Shown here piece after piece: positions 1 to 8,622 of a stretch of 33,574 nt of DNA (positions are counted from its first letter, which is position 1; every line of letters starts with the position of its first letter). Origin of the DNA: Flavobacteriales bacterium (GTDB lineage: Bacteria; Bacteroidota; Bacteroidia; Flavobacteriales_D; Cryomorphaceae); contig SLDS01000253.1 in the NCBI GenBank assembly GCA_007125175.1, positions 1-33,574 on the forward strand, in the 5' to 3' direction. The position numbers were made by a program, and so were the translations under genes. A model generated the notes under the pieces. The model worked only from the letters and a program-made list of their open reading frames with translations. It was not told the origin of the DNA and did no database searches.

Positions 1-2861
1 CCTTCCTGGTCGGTGCGGCGCAGGAATTGACAGATGGCCTGATAAGCAATGATCTTAATGGGCTCAAACGCAATGTTTCAGAGGAGGTTAAAGAGCAATT
101 GATCCGCTACATATTCGACGCGTTCGAAGAGGAGGGCTCCGCCACCGTACAGAGCGACCTGAGCTACGACGTTCCGGTATCGACCCTGCGCAGGCGATCC
201 CCTATCACCGTCTCAAAGTACACCAGCGACTTTGAAACCAATTTTGATATTGGATCCATCCTTATCGATCTCAACACATTTCGCTTTACCTTTCCGGAAA
301 ATCCGGGCCCATATACCTACGAGATGTACGGAGCCTACCAGCAGTATTTGCTCGGCCCCGAGGGAGACACCCTCAATGATGTGCCTCAAGACCGCCTGGC
401 CAAGTATGTGGCACGCCGCAACCCGACCACACGCCGCCTTGATGTGAAAATCCTATCGATCGCATTCCTCGATGAGAGCCGCCTGCCGGAATTTATGGAG
501 CGCGAAGAGCTCGAGATCCTATCACAGCAATACCTGAAATGGCGCCGCGAAGGCAGCTCATACGACAAGCTTGAGATGATGAGCAGTGAAGCCATTCAGG
601 AGGCCTACGATGTGGTGAGGAAAAAACGGGAAGACAAGCGTCTTTCTTTCTCCAATACCGTCGACCGCTACTTGCAGGCCATGAACCGTGGTGATATGAA
701 AGCTGCCGCAGAAGAGTTTCTCAAAGCAGAAAAAATGCAACGCAGCCATCCCTTTGTGCTGAGCGAGAAGGACAATATTCAAAACGGCCTTACAGAGGAA
801 GTCTTGCACGTGCATTCACGCATGCAGGAGGCCGAAGCCGCCGCCAACTATCCCGAAGCTGCCGCACAGCTGTCTGCATTGAAAGCCCTTTTGGATCTGT
901 GGCGCGGACTCAATAATCGGGCTTACGATGAAGCCAGGCAAATGCTGGCGAATGAATCGCGCATCGAAAGCCAAAACCGCAATTGGCTCGACTATCAGCG
1001 CCAAATCGACAATGCCACTTACCGCAAACAATTGCACGAGGAGCTCTCAGAAAAAGTAAAGGATATAGACTGCCGGGAGATGCCCGAAGAAGAGCGGCAA
1101 AGACTTGCCCTGAGCCATATGGTGCTGGGCAAAATCACCTCCATCATTCGCCTGGGCAGAAAGGATGCGCCTCCCGAGTCCTATTTTCTCCAGGCCATCA
1201 ATTGCCACCCCGCTTTTGCACTGCCAAAGTTGGAGTTGGTGAAAATCCTCGAGCACGATCTTGAAAAGGCCGAATCCTTTCTCGATGACTTGCTCTATTT
1301 TGAGCCGCAAAACCCGAAGTACTTTTTTCGCAGGGGAGTATTGCGCTATCGGGCAAATAGAAGGGGACAGGCCTATGATGACTTTTCGAAGGCCGTGTCA
1401 TACGATGCCAACCACAGCGCTGCCTGGCTTGAACTCGCAAAGATGGATTTGGTCAACAAAGAGTACAAAGAGGCCATTTCCAAATTGGAAATTCTCGACG
1501 GCATCAGCGATCAGCCCATTATTCCCGTCTTTACGGCATACGCATACCTGGAAAGCGAAGGCCATGAAAGCGAAAAAGCCCGGGAGGCAGTTGACCAGTT
1601 TAAATTGCTCAAGCTCGATGCCAGGGCTTCGGGAGCGCTTGACAGCCTGGCGGGTATCTACATGGATCAGGCCTTCTACCACCGACGCACCTCCCGTCAA
1701 AACACGGAGGCGGCCAAGAAATACGAGAAAATGCTCGTCTTGGTCGGGCACCGCAAATCCTTTTATCTGCAGTGGGCCGATGCCGCTGAGTGCTATTACG
1801 AAATGGGCAATTCGCGCAACTACTTCGACAGGGCCCTGCATTTTGCTGAGCTGTCGATGGCCCAATCCAGAGGCAACAGTCCAAAGGCTGCCAAGGTGAT
1901 GGGCTTGCTCTACCGCGATCGGGGTGACTATGCGCGCTCCAAGGAAAACCTGTATACGCTGCTTGCTTTGCGCAATGATTTTGACTCCAATTTTGAGCTG
2001 GCCGAAACTTTCTTCGAGGAAGGGCGGGAATATGTGGTAGCCCGGGTTTACTATGAAAAAGCCGCCGCCCACCTCGGCAAGCGCGCTCCTAAGGAAGATG
2101 AGTACCGGGTTCAATTGCGCCTGTGCCAAAGCTACCGGGAAGAAGGAGAGACCAAGCAATCGCTGAACCATTGCAAGAAGACCATCAAGCTCAAGCCAAA
2201 GAAAGGGGAGGGCTTTTATGAGAGAGGTCTCACCCTGGCCGCAGCCGAAAAGCGCTCTTATCAGAAGAAGTCACTTGGTCAATTTGACGATGCGCGAAAA
2301 CGCGGTTTTGATCCCGCGACCATCTATCGGGTAAAAGCGGAAACCCTTATGGGACTTGGCATTTTCAAAAAGGCCAAAAAGGAATTCGATGAACTGGTGA
2401 ACCTGTCGGAGAGCGAAGTGAGTCCAATGGACTACGCCCACAGGGCGCGTGTGCACATGATGCTCAATGAGCTGGATTTGGCTTACTCAGATTTGCAAAA
2501 GGCTGTGGCCCGATCCACCGATTTTCAGGACACCTATATTTACTCGACCCTTCAGGGCTTCCTGGCGCTCAAAAAATTTCGGGACTCAGGCTCTTCGGCT
2601 TCCTTCAAGCAGCAGTACCTCGACGAGGCCCAGCAGCATTTTAGCAGAGCTGTAGAGCGCAATATCACGGGCGCCGATGGCTATCTGGGCCTGAGCATGT
2701 ACCACTTCTATTCCGGCAGTACAGAGGAGGCCCTTGAGAAGCTCTCTCTGGCCATAGGCCATGAAGTCGATATAGAATTCCTTCAAAAGGACATGCGCTT
2801 CAAGGGCTATTTCACCGATAGGGATATCAAGCAAAAACTCAAGAGCAGCGAGCTCTCATAA
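1..2861 (+). CDS. Large exported TPR-repeat protein, 5' end cut by the window edge
   Basis: The frame is open to the left edge. The first ATG-like start would be a TTG at 27, but the codons before it read FLVGAAQ, which looks like the end of a signal peptide, so the true start lies outside the window. At least 944 residues are visible. An N-terminal region of about 200 residues has no repeats that I recognise. After it come many helical repeats with TPR character from about residue 210 to the end, for example FFRRGVLRYRANRRGQAYDDF and YLGLSMYHFYSGSTEEALEKL. Such proteins are usually periplasmic scaffolds that bind partner proteins, but no enzymatic domain is visible here and the partner is unknown. 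The gene ends at a TAA that forms the first base of a stem-loop. It converges on the TssD gene at 2977. I am confident it is a real gene and that it has TPR-type repeats; its function is unknown. Confidence 0.85.
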   Translation, partial: FLVGAAQELTDGLISNDLNGLKRNVSEEVKEQLIRYIFDAFEEEGSATVQSDLSYDVPVSTLRRRSPITVSKYTSDFETNFDIGSILIDLNTFRFTFPENPGPYTYEMYGAYQQYLLGPEGDTLNDVPQDRLAKYVARRNPTTRRLDVKILSIAFLDESRLPEFMEREELEILSQQYLKWRREGSSYDKLEMMSSEAIQEAYDVVRKKREDKRLSFSNTVDRYLQAMNRGDMKAAAEEFLKAEKMQRSHPFVLSEKDNIQNGLTEEVLHVHSRMQEAEAAANYPEAAAQLSALKALLDLWRGLNNRAYDEARQMLANESRIESQNRNWLDYQRQIDNATYRKQLHEELSEKVKDIDCREMPEEERQRLALSHMVLGKITSIIRLGRKDAPPESYFLQAINCHPAFALPKLELVKILEHDLEKAESFLDDLLYFEPQNPKYFFRRGVLRYRANRRGQAYDDFSKAVSYDANHSAAWLELAKMDLVNKEYKEAISKLEILDGISDQPIIPVFTAYAYLESEGHESEKAREAVDQFKLLKLDARASGALDSLAGIYMDQAFYHRRTSRQNTEAAKKYEKMLVLVGHRKSFYLQWADAAECYYEMGNSRNYFDRALHFAELSMAQSRGNSPKAAKVMGLLYRDRGDYARSKENLYTLLALRNDFDSNFELAETFFEEGREYVVARVYYEKAAAHLGKRAPKEDEYRVQLRLCQSYREEGETKQSLNHCKKTIKLKPKKGEGFYERGLTLAAAEKRSYQKKSLGQFDDARKRGFDPATIYRVKAETLMGLGIFKKAKKEFDELVNLSESEVSPMDYAHRARVHMMLNELDLAYSDLQKAVARSTDFQDTYIYSTLQGFLALKKFRDSGSSASFKQQYLDEAQQHFSRAVERNITGADGYLGLSMYHFYSGSTEEALEKLSLAIGHEVDIEFLQKDMRFKGYFTDRDIKQKLKSSELS

Positions 2862-2882
2862 GCGAAGGGTCTGGCCTTCGCT
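2861..2882 (+). terminator. Stem-loop directly after the TPR gene
   Basis: An 8-bp perfect stem (AGCGAAGG / CCTTCGCT) with a 6-nt loop begins on the last base of the TPR stop codon. There is no T-run after it, so it may be a weak or factor-assisted terminator or an mRNA 3'-end stabiliser. Confidence 0.4.
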
Positions 2883-2976
2883 GCTGCTTCCGAAAGTGCA
2901 TGCCGCGAGGAAATTGCGGTCATGCATGAGCAAGACTGTGGGGATTTGGCTGCCCTGGTCAAGAGGCAGCCTGCCA

Positions 2977-3366
2977 TCACACCGGCCAGTCGTTTTCGTG
3001 GGTCTCTGAGCCAAGGGTGAGCCTTCGGGCCGAAATGGTGAAGCGGATGGTCATGGGATTTCCTCCCGTGGCGCTGAAGCTCTCAGCATAGTCGATTATG
3101 TAAGCGTGCTCGAAGACCAATTCCTTCATTTTGGCTTCCTCATCCCGCTTTTTGAATACGATTTTTCCATCCACCATTTTGAATTGCGCGATCAGTGTAT
3201 CCCACAGCATGGTGTCTTCCGTCGATTCGATTTCTGCATTGATGGTGCCTCCTTTCACTTCGGAGGATGGGCGGCCTGTTGGGTCAATATCGCGGTGTAG
3301 GGAGTAGCTGCAATGCAGCAAGCGGTACTCGCGTCCGTCAAGTGTAAGGTCTGCTCTGAATGCCAT
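2977..3366 (-). CDS. tssD: TssD (Hcp-like tube protein), copy 1
   Basis: The 129-residue product starts MAFRADLTLDG and carries the block RLLHCSYSLHRDIDPTGRPS, then GGNPMTIRFTISAR near the end. I recognise this as the TssD family, the Bacteroidota version of Hcp, which stacks into the inner tube of type VI secretion systems and is itself exported. The ATG at 3366 is preferred over a start 30 bases upstream because the paralogue at 3517-3906 starts with the same MAFRADL and has the same length (129 aa), and because the promoter boxes at 3394-3426 leave a short leader for this ATG. No sheath, baseplate, spike or ClpV gene is present in the window, so this is an orphan copy. It could supply an injection machine encoded elsewhere or be an effector-carrying variant. 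The family is confident; the role is inferred. Confidence 0.9.
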   Translation of the reverse strand: MAFRADLTLDGREYRLLHCSYSLHRDIDPTGRPSSEVKGGTINAEIESTEDTMLWDTLIAQFKMVDGKIVFKKRDEEAKMKELVFEHAYIIDYAESFSATGGNPMTIRFTISARRLTLGSETHENDWPV

Positions 3367-3393
3367 ATCTGTCCTGTTTTTTTCTTTTGCTTG

Positions 3394-3426
3394 CAAAGAT
3401 ACAGGCTATCGGGTGGATTAATCAAA
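3394..3426 (-). promoter_or_regulatory. Bacteroidota-type promoter for tssD copy 1
   Basis: Read on the minus strand: TTTG, 21 bases, then TATCTTTG (TAnnTTTG consensus). It lies 28 bases upstream of the chosen ATG at 3366. Confidence 0.7.
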
Positions 3427-3455
3427 TGTGGGAATTCAGTGCTGGCATGGCAGGC

Positions 3456-3492
3456 AAAAAAACAACCCCGGATCGCTTGCGCGCCGGGGTTG
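3456..3492 (-). terminator. Strong intrinsic terminator after tssD copy 2
   Basis: On the minus strand a 9-bp GC-rich perfect stem (CAACCCCGG / CCGGGGTTG, 12-nt loop) is followed by seven T residues. It lies 24 bases after the stop of the gene at 3517-3906 and upstream of the copy-1 promoter, so the two tssD genes should be separate transcription units. Confidence 0.9.
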
Positions 3493-3516
3493 AGGTGCCT
3501 TAGGAAAATGGTTGTT

Positions 3517-3906
3517 TTACACGGGCCATTCGTTCTCGTGCGCTTCGTTTCCAAGCTGGAGCTCACGCGCCGATAGGGTGAAGCGTATGGTCATCGGATT
3601 TCCGCCTACAGAGTCAAAGCTCTCGGCATAGTCGATCACATAAGCGGTCTTGAAGCGCAATTCTTTCATCTTGGCGTCTTCGTCACGCTTTTTGAAGGTG
3701 ATAAATCCGTCTACATTCTTGAATTGGGCGATCATTAAGTCCCAGAGTGAGGAGTCTTCAGTCGACTCAATTTCAAAATTGATGGTTCCGCCTTTTACTT
3801 CTGATGAAGGACGACCAGTAGGGTCTACATCTCTGTGTAGTGAGTAGCTGCAGTGCAGCAGGCGGTATACTTTGCCGTCCAATTCGAGGTCTGCTCTAAA
3901 TGCCAT
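3517..3906 (-). CDS. tssD: TssD (Hcp-like tube protein), copy 2
   Basis: This is a 129-residue paralogue of the 2977-3366 product with the same architecture: MAFRADLELDG, then RLLHCSYSLHRDVDPTGRPS, FKKRDEDAKMKELRF, and the C-terminal NEWPV (copy 1 ends NDWPV). Differences are mostly conservative and are scattered. Examples are SSLWDLMIAQFKNVDG against TMLWDTLIAQFKMVDG, and a different Cys-free C-terminal half. The ATG at 3906 fits a promoter at 3948-3975. The frame could be extended upstream to 3984, but that extension overlaps the promoter and has no counterpart in copy 1. The expected role is a secreted tube subunit of a type VI secretion system, with copy 1 as a possible alternative subunit. 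No other secretion-system gene is present here. Confidence 0.9.
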   Translation of the reverse strand: MAFRADLELDGKVYRLLHCSYSLHRDVDPTGRPSSEVKGGTINFEIESTEDSSLWDLMIAQFKNVDGFITFKKRDEDAKMKELRFKTAYVIDYAESFDSVGGNPMTIRFTLSARELQLGNEAHENEWPV

Positions 3907-4240
3907 TGTGTTTTGTTTTAGTTTGACAATTGTTTTTGATTCTGAAACAAATGTAAGGCGGCATTCCAGAGCAAATCTGACCATTCTGTGAGCGCTATCT
4001 CAAAACCTGTCAACGGCAATTTTGAACTCATTAACGACATTTTCCTCTCCACATTTTTGCAGTTTGGCCTTTCGGCAAAATAGAAATGGCGCCATTATCG
4101 CCTGTAAAATAAACTGATAGAGTTCCGTTGCCTTCCGCCAGCAAGGATGTAGATTTCCGTCCTTGACAGGGTCGGGGAAAGGGCGAGGAGAAAAATAATC
4201 AGAAAATCAGCCTAGTACAGCCTTGAAGCTGAGTAAGCAG
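3907..4240. other. Intergenic stretch between tssD copy 2 and the secreted-protein gene
   Basis: This 334-base stretch holds the tssD promoter at 3948-3975 and a 14-base word CCACATTTTTGCAG at 4049-4062 that recurs at 16762-16775. Near 4200-4230 there is only a weak hairpin, followed on the minus strand by a T-rich stretch that could end the 4241-4678 transcript. I see no credible ORF or RNA gene. Confidence 0.5.
3948..3975 (-). promoter_or_regulatory. Bacteroidota-type promoter for tssD copy 2
   Basis: Minus strand: TTTG, 16 bases, TACATTTG. It lies 42 bases upstream of the ATG at 3906. The spacing is at the short end of the usual range. Confidence 0.6.
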
Positions 4241-4678
4241 TTATAGCTCCACCTTTTTGCCGATAAGGATAGCCACGCAGGCTGAGGGTTTTACAGGCCT
4301 GGGATTGTCGGGTGAGACTTTCACATCGATGGTGAGTTCCTGGGTGCCGGGCACGCGGAAGTCAAAGTAATTCGTGCCGTCGTGCTGCTCGTTGTCAAAT
4401 AGGCTTACTGCATCATCGCTGCTGATGTGCCAGTGAACATCGCCCAATACGCTGTGTGAACAAACGGCTACGCGGTAATCTTCGCCTTTCGAAAAGGTGA
4501 GCTTCAATTCGGCCTCATCGCCGGGCATGAGCTTGGCGGCATTAAAATTCTCGCTGATCACATATCCGTTCATCATCTCGCCGCAGTTGTTGCGCACAAA
4601 ATTGCGGCACTGGGCATGGAGCTGCATGCAGAGCAGACTACATACGACTGATGTTAGGACGAGTTGATACCTTTTCAT
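4241..4678 (-). CDS. Small secreted protein of unknown function
   Basis: The product has 145 residues. A classical signal peptide (MKRYQLVLTSVVCSLLCMQLHAQ) is probably cut after HA or HAQ. The mature part begins with CRNFVRNNCGE and has further Cys residues near positions 74 and 134. It is rich in alternating polar/hydrophobic strands (AELKLTFSKGEDYRVAVC, FDFRVPGTQELTIDVKV), which suggests a compact beta-sandwich. I believe similar proteins occur across Bacteroidota without an assigned role. The gene starts only 10 bases after the lipoprotein gene at 4689-5606, so the two are very likely co-transcribed and may act together in the periplasm or at the outer membrane. No function can be assigned. 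Confidence 0.85.
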   Translation of the reverse strand: MKRYQLVLTSVVCSLLCMQLHAQCRNFVRNNCGEMMNGYVISENFNAAKLMPGDEAELKLTFSKGEDYRVAVCSHSVLGDVHWHISSDDAVSLFDNEQHDGTNYFDFRVPGTQELTIDVKVSPDNPRPVKPSACVAILIGKKVEL

Positions 4679-4688
4679 AGCGGGGGTT

Positions 4689-5606
4689 TTAGCTGATGTA
4701 CCGGCTGCGGATTTCGCTGACGGTTTCGTGTATTTTTTCTAGGCCACCAGGCTTGATGCTGCTGCTGATAGGGGCTCCAATCAGGTTGCTGCCGTCCTTA
4801 TCTTTGGCTACTTTGGCTTGGCCCTTATCGAGACTTACGTATTCGTCAAAGACGTTTTGAATAGTGGCGAGGTCTTCTGCAATCTCATCCACTTGACCGT
4901 CGGCATTGTAAGCGTCAACGAGTTCCCTAAGGTTTTTCAAGGAGATTTTTTGATCGCCTATCCTGGCTAGCAATTCCTCTGAAGGAAAGGTACTCGAGGT
5001 GGCCACTGTGGTAGAGATGTACAGACCTTCTACCCAACCCGCGGCGATTACCATGGCCGATACGTGATCGCGCATGTTTTCCTTCAGGTAGGCGTCGAGC
5101 AGGTAATACGTTTCTGATACGATATTCAACAAGGAGTCGCGGTTGTCGATATTGGTCTCGAGACGCTCGATGATCTCATCGTCAAATGCGGCCGAAACAC
5201 CGAGTTTATCGGCGAGCTTCTTCGTGCAAGAGAGGTAGATGATAGATTCCTGATTTTGATTGAATACGCTTGTGTAGCTCAGGTTGGCACCGTACACCCC
5301 AATATTGAGGGCTTGGCTTCTCGCCGTGTTGTAAGAATTTACATTCCTCACGTCATTGAGCAGCTTGGCATCGTATTGGGCACCTGAAACTTTGAGCATG
5401 GAGGCCATTTCCATGGGCGAAGGCACGGCGCGGAAGATGTGCTTGACTTGTTCCGCTTTTTCGTTCAATTCATTTCCATCCTCCGTGATCGTTTCATCCG
5501 TATTGCGAATGGCGTCATCGCCTTTGGGAGCTTCTCCGCAAGAGATCATTAGGGCGGCTGCCGAGAAGAGGCCAATGGCCAGAATGCGTGTGTACAATCG
5601 CTGCAT
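4689..5606 (-). CDS. Lipoprotein of unknown function, first gene of a two-gene operon
   Basis: The product has 305 residues from the ATG at 5606. The lipobox is MISC (AALMISCGEAPKGDD), so this is a lipoprotein. The residues after the Cys (G-E-A-P-K) do not match the K-(D/E)2 surface-export signal, which suggests the periplasmic face. An acidic linker is followed by a helical domain (about residues 60-285) with no catalytic motif that I recognise. A start eight codons upstream (5630) is possible, but it would overlap the TAAATTTG box at 5628-5635, which favours 5606. The family appears conserved in Bacteroidota as a hypothetical protein. It is followed after 10 bases by the small secreted protein gene. 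Confidence 0.85.
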   Translation of the reverse strand: MQRLYTRILAIGLFSAAALMISCGEAPKGDDAIRNTDETITEDGNELNEKAEQVKHIFRAVPSPMEMASMLKVSGAQYDAKLLNDVRNVNSYNTARSQALNIGVYGANLSYTSVFNQNQESIIYLSCTKKLADKLGVSAAFDDEIIERLETNIDNRDSLLNIVSETYYLLDAYLKENMRDHVSAMVIAAGWVEGLYISTTVATSSTFPSEELLARIGDQKISLKNLRELVDAYNADGQVDEIAEDLATIQNVFDEYVSLDKGQAKVAKDKDGSNLIGAPISSSIKPGGLEKIHETVSEIRSRYIS

Positions 5607-5627
5607 AGTTGTGTGAATGTGTTTACT

Positions 5628-5635
5628 CAAATTTA
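5628..5635 (-). promoter_or_regulatory. Putative -7 box for the lipoprotein operon
   Basis: TAAATTTG on the minus strand, 21 bases upstream of the ATG at 5606. No TTG is found at the expected distance, so only half of the consensus is present. Confidence 0.45.
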
Positions 5636-5761
5636 AGCAAAGGCCGACGTGCTGCCCGTTTGCGCGCCGTCAAGCTTCAACATATCGCTGTTGATGTGCT
5701 TTTACTGCGATGGGGCGGGTAAAGTTTCAATTTAACTCGGCCAAAATCGGCGCCCTCCAGA

Positions 5762-8542
5762 TCAATGCGCTTCCAGCCAGTTGGCGCCTGTATCCATATC
5801 GACCTTGATGGGCACGCGCAGGGAGGGCATGGCTTCGCGCATGTGTTTTTCGACCAATTTCATCAGTTCCTCGAGCTCTTCTTTCCTCGCATCGAATACC
5901 AATTCATCGTGCACCTGCAAGATGAGTTTCGATTTCAGTTTTGCCGCGTGCATGGCATCGTCGATCCGTATCATCGCCAGCTTGATCATATCTGCTGCCG
6001 AGCCCTGTATGGGCGTGTTGATGGCGTTCCTTTCGGCAAATCCCCTCACAGTGGCATTGCGGCTGTTGATGTCGGGCAGGTAGCGGCGTCGCTTTTCAAT
6101 GGTCTCCACATAGCCCTGCTCGCGGGCATTGGCGATGCATTGATCCATGTAGGCTTTTACCTTGGGGTATTGCTTGAAGTAGCTGTCGATGATCTCACCG
6201 GCCTCTGTTCGCGATATACCGATGCGCTGTGAAAGTCCGAATGCAGAGATCCCGTATATAATGCCAAAATTGACTACCTTGGCGCGGCTCCTCATCTCCC
6301 TGCTCACCTCGTCGGGCTTTACGCCAAATACTTTGGCAGCTGTGGCGGCATGGATGTCCTTGCCGGCCTCAAAAGCTTCCAGCATTCCCTCATCACCGCT
6401 TAGCTCAGCCATGATGCGCAGCTCGATTTGTGAGTAGTCAGCGGCGAAAATGCAGTGCTCGTCATCTGCGGCTACGAAGGCTTTGCGCACTTCGCGGCCC
6501 CTCTCCGTGCGTATGGGGATATTTTGCAGATTCGGATTTTGGCTGCTGAGACGACCGGTGCTCGTCACGGCCTGCATAAAGGTGCTGTGAATGCGTTGGT
6601 CGCGGGGATTGATCAATTCCGGCAAGCTATCCACATATGTGCTCTTGAGCTTGGTGATTTGCCGGTAGTCCAGCAGCTTGCCTACGATTTCGTGCTCTGC
6701 GTACTTCTGCAGGGTTTCTTCATTGGTGGCATACTGCCCCGACTTGGTCTTTTTGGGCTTCTCATCGATTTTGAGTTCATCAAAGAGTATTTCTCCCAGT
6801 TGTTTGGGGCTGCCAATGTTGAAACTTCTCCCGGCGGCTTCATAAATCTCTTTTTCAAGTTTTTCTACCTCATCTCCAAGTTTTTTCGATATTTCGGCGA
6901 GGGCTTCCTTGTCGAGATTCACTCCATGGGCTTCCATTCTCATCAGCACCGGCATCAGGGGTAATTCTATTTTGTGCAGCAGCTCATGCACCCATTTCTC
7001 TTCTTGCACCATTTTATCAAATCCCAGGTAGAGCCTGTAGGTGATATCAGCATCCTCACAGGCGTACGGACCCACCTCTTCCACGGGCAGATCGCGCATG
7101 CTTTTTTGGCCTTTTCCTTTTTTGCCGATCAGGCTTTCGATCGATATGGGCCTGTAGCCCAGGTAGGTTTCGGCCAGTTCGTCCATGCTGTGCTTCATCT
7201 CCGGCTTCAGCAGGTAGTGGGCAAGCATGGTATCAAAGAAGGGGCCTTGCACCTCTACTCCCGCCCAGTGTAGCACTGTGAGGTCGTATTTGAGGTTGTG
7301 CCCTATCTTGAGAATTTTTTTCGAGCTGAAGAAGCCATCAAGGTCTTCGAGTATACGTTGCAGAGCTTTGGGTTTTTCCGGAAGGGGGAGATAATAGGCC
7401 TCGCCCTCCTTCCATGAAAAGGCGATACCCACCAATTCAGCTTCGTGGGGATTCAGGGCGCTCGTTTCGGTGTCGAAGCATACAGCTTCCTGCTCCAGCA
7501 ATTTGGCCACGAAGCCTTTGCGCTTGTCAAGGCTGTCTATGATCTTGTAGCTCACAGCTTCAGCATCGTAGCGCTGCATGCTGTCCGCATTGCTGGGTGC
7601 TAGGGTGTCGGCATCACCTACTTCGCTGAAGAGATCCATCTGCTCGCCACTGGCACGCATTTTTTCTCCAAGTATGCGCTCTGAGAGGGTGCGAAATTCC
7701 AATTCGGCAAAAATCTCTCGCAACTGATCCTTGTTGGGTGCGTCTAGGCGCAGGTCTTCCGGGTTAAACTTGACCGGGGCATCGCAAATGATGGTTGCCA
7801 ATTGCTTCGAGAGCCTGGCTTGCTCGACATTGTCCCGGATTTTTTCGCCCAGTTTTCCTTTGATCTCCTCGCTGTGCTCGAGCAAGTTTTCCAAGCTGTC
7901 ATACTCAGCGAGCAGCTTTTGGGCGGTTTTTTCGCCCACGCCGGGAATGCCCGGTATATTGTCTACGCTATCACCCCACATGCCCAGCATATCGATCACC
8001 TGATCGGTGCGCTTTATGCCAAATTTCTTGCATACTTCCTCGGCTCCCCATATCTCGTGTGCATTGCCTTGCCTGCCGGGTTTGAGCATTTTGATGCGCT
8101 CGTCTACAAGCTGTCCGAAATCCTTGTCGGGCGTGACCATAAACACATTGAAGCCATCCTCGGCCGCCTTCTTGGCAATGGTGCCAATGATGTCGTCGGC
8201 CTCATAGCCCTCCTTTTCGAGTATGGGGATGTTGAAGGCCCGGATGATGCGCTTCACGTATGGAATGGAAATCTTGATATCGTCGGGGGTCTCCTCGCGA
8301 TTGGCTTTGTACTCTGGGTAGCTTTCATTGCGAAATACGGGCCCCGAGACATCGAAGGCCACAGCAATGTGGCTGGGTTGGAAATTGTTGATCACATCCA
8401 TCAGGGTATTCGTAAAGCCAAACATGGCCGAGGTGTTCAAGCCTTTGGAGTTGACCCTGGGGGTGCGGATGAAGGCATAGTAAGCGCGGTAGATCAGTGC
8501 ATAGGCATCGATCAGGTAAAGATTTTTTTCGGAGTTGCTCAT
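5762..8542 (-). CDS. polA: DNA polymerase I
   Basis: The 926-residue, full-length PolA fills repair gaps and removes Okazaki primers. The N-terminal 5' nuclease domain (about 1-290) shows LIDAYALIYRAYYAF, the acidic residues of YEADDIIGT and VTPDKDFGQL, and the helix-hairpin-helix GVGEKTAQKLL near 201. The 3'-5' proofreading domain (about 335-525) keeps its catalytic acids, with FDTET (D357, E359), IGHNLKYD and YACEDADITY, so proofreading is predicted to be active. The polymerase domain carries motif A DYSQIELRIMAELSGD, motif B RAKVVNFGIIYG and motif C QVHDELVFD. The start MSNSEKNLYLIDAY fits the family. It lies 80 bases downstream of cysS on the same strand, and a TATCTTCG box at 8561-8568 could give it its own promoter. 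Confidence 0.98.
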   Translation of the reverse strand: MSNSEKNLYLIDAYALIYRAYYAFIRTPRVNSKGLNTSAMFGFTNTLMDVINNFQPSHIAVAFDVSGPVFRNESYPEYKANREETPDDIKISIPYVKRIIRAFNIPILEKEGYEADDIIGTIAKKAAEDGFNVFMVTPDKDFGQLVDERIKMLKPGRQGNAHEIWGAEEVCKKFGIKRTDQVIDMLGMWGDSVDNIPGIPGVGEKTAQKLLAEYDSLENLLEHSEEIKGKLGEKIRDNVEQARLSKQLATIICDAPVKFNPEDLRLDAPNKDQLREIFAELEFRTLSERILGEKMRASGEQMDLFSEVGDADTLAPSNADSMQRYDAEAVSYKIIDSLDKRKGFVAKLLEQEAVCFDTETSALNPHEAELVGIAFSWKEGEAYYLPLPEKPKALQRILEDLDGFFSSKKILKIGHNLKYDLTVLHWAGVEVQGPFFDTMLAHYLLKPEMKHSMDELAETYLGYRPISIESLIGKKGKGQKSMRDLPVEEVGPYACEDADITYRLYLGFDKMVQEEKWVHELLHKIELPLMPVLMRMEAHGVNLDKEALAEISKKLGDEVEKLEKEIYEAAGRSFNIGSPKQLGEILFDELKIDEKPKKTKSGQYATNEETLQKYAEHEIVGKLLDYRQITKLKSTYVDSLPELINPRDQRIHSTFMQAVTSTGRLSSQNPNLQNIPIRTERGREVRKAFVAADDEHCIFAADYSQIELRIMAELSGDEGMLEAFEAGKDIHAATAAKVFGVKPDEVSREMRSRAKVVNFGIIYGISAFGLSQRIGISRTEAGEIIDSYFKQYPKVKAYMDQCIANAREQGYVETIEKRRRYLPDINSRNATVRGFAERNAINTPIQGSAADMIKLAMIRIDDAMHAAKLKSKLILQVHDELVFDARKEELEELMKLVEKHMREAMPSLRVPIKVDMDTGANWLEAH

Positions 8543-8622
8543 GGGCTTTGCTTGGGAGCCCGAAGATAAGCATTGCTTGGTGTACTCACACTTGCACCCT
8601 TCGAGGGCTTAGCCGTACTGAC

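Noticed and set aside
1398-2171. A 257-codon open frame on the minus strand inside the TPR gene
   Set aside because: It is fully antisense to a convincing coding sequence, its composition follows the opposite-strand codon pattern, and it shows no domain.
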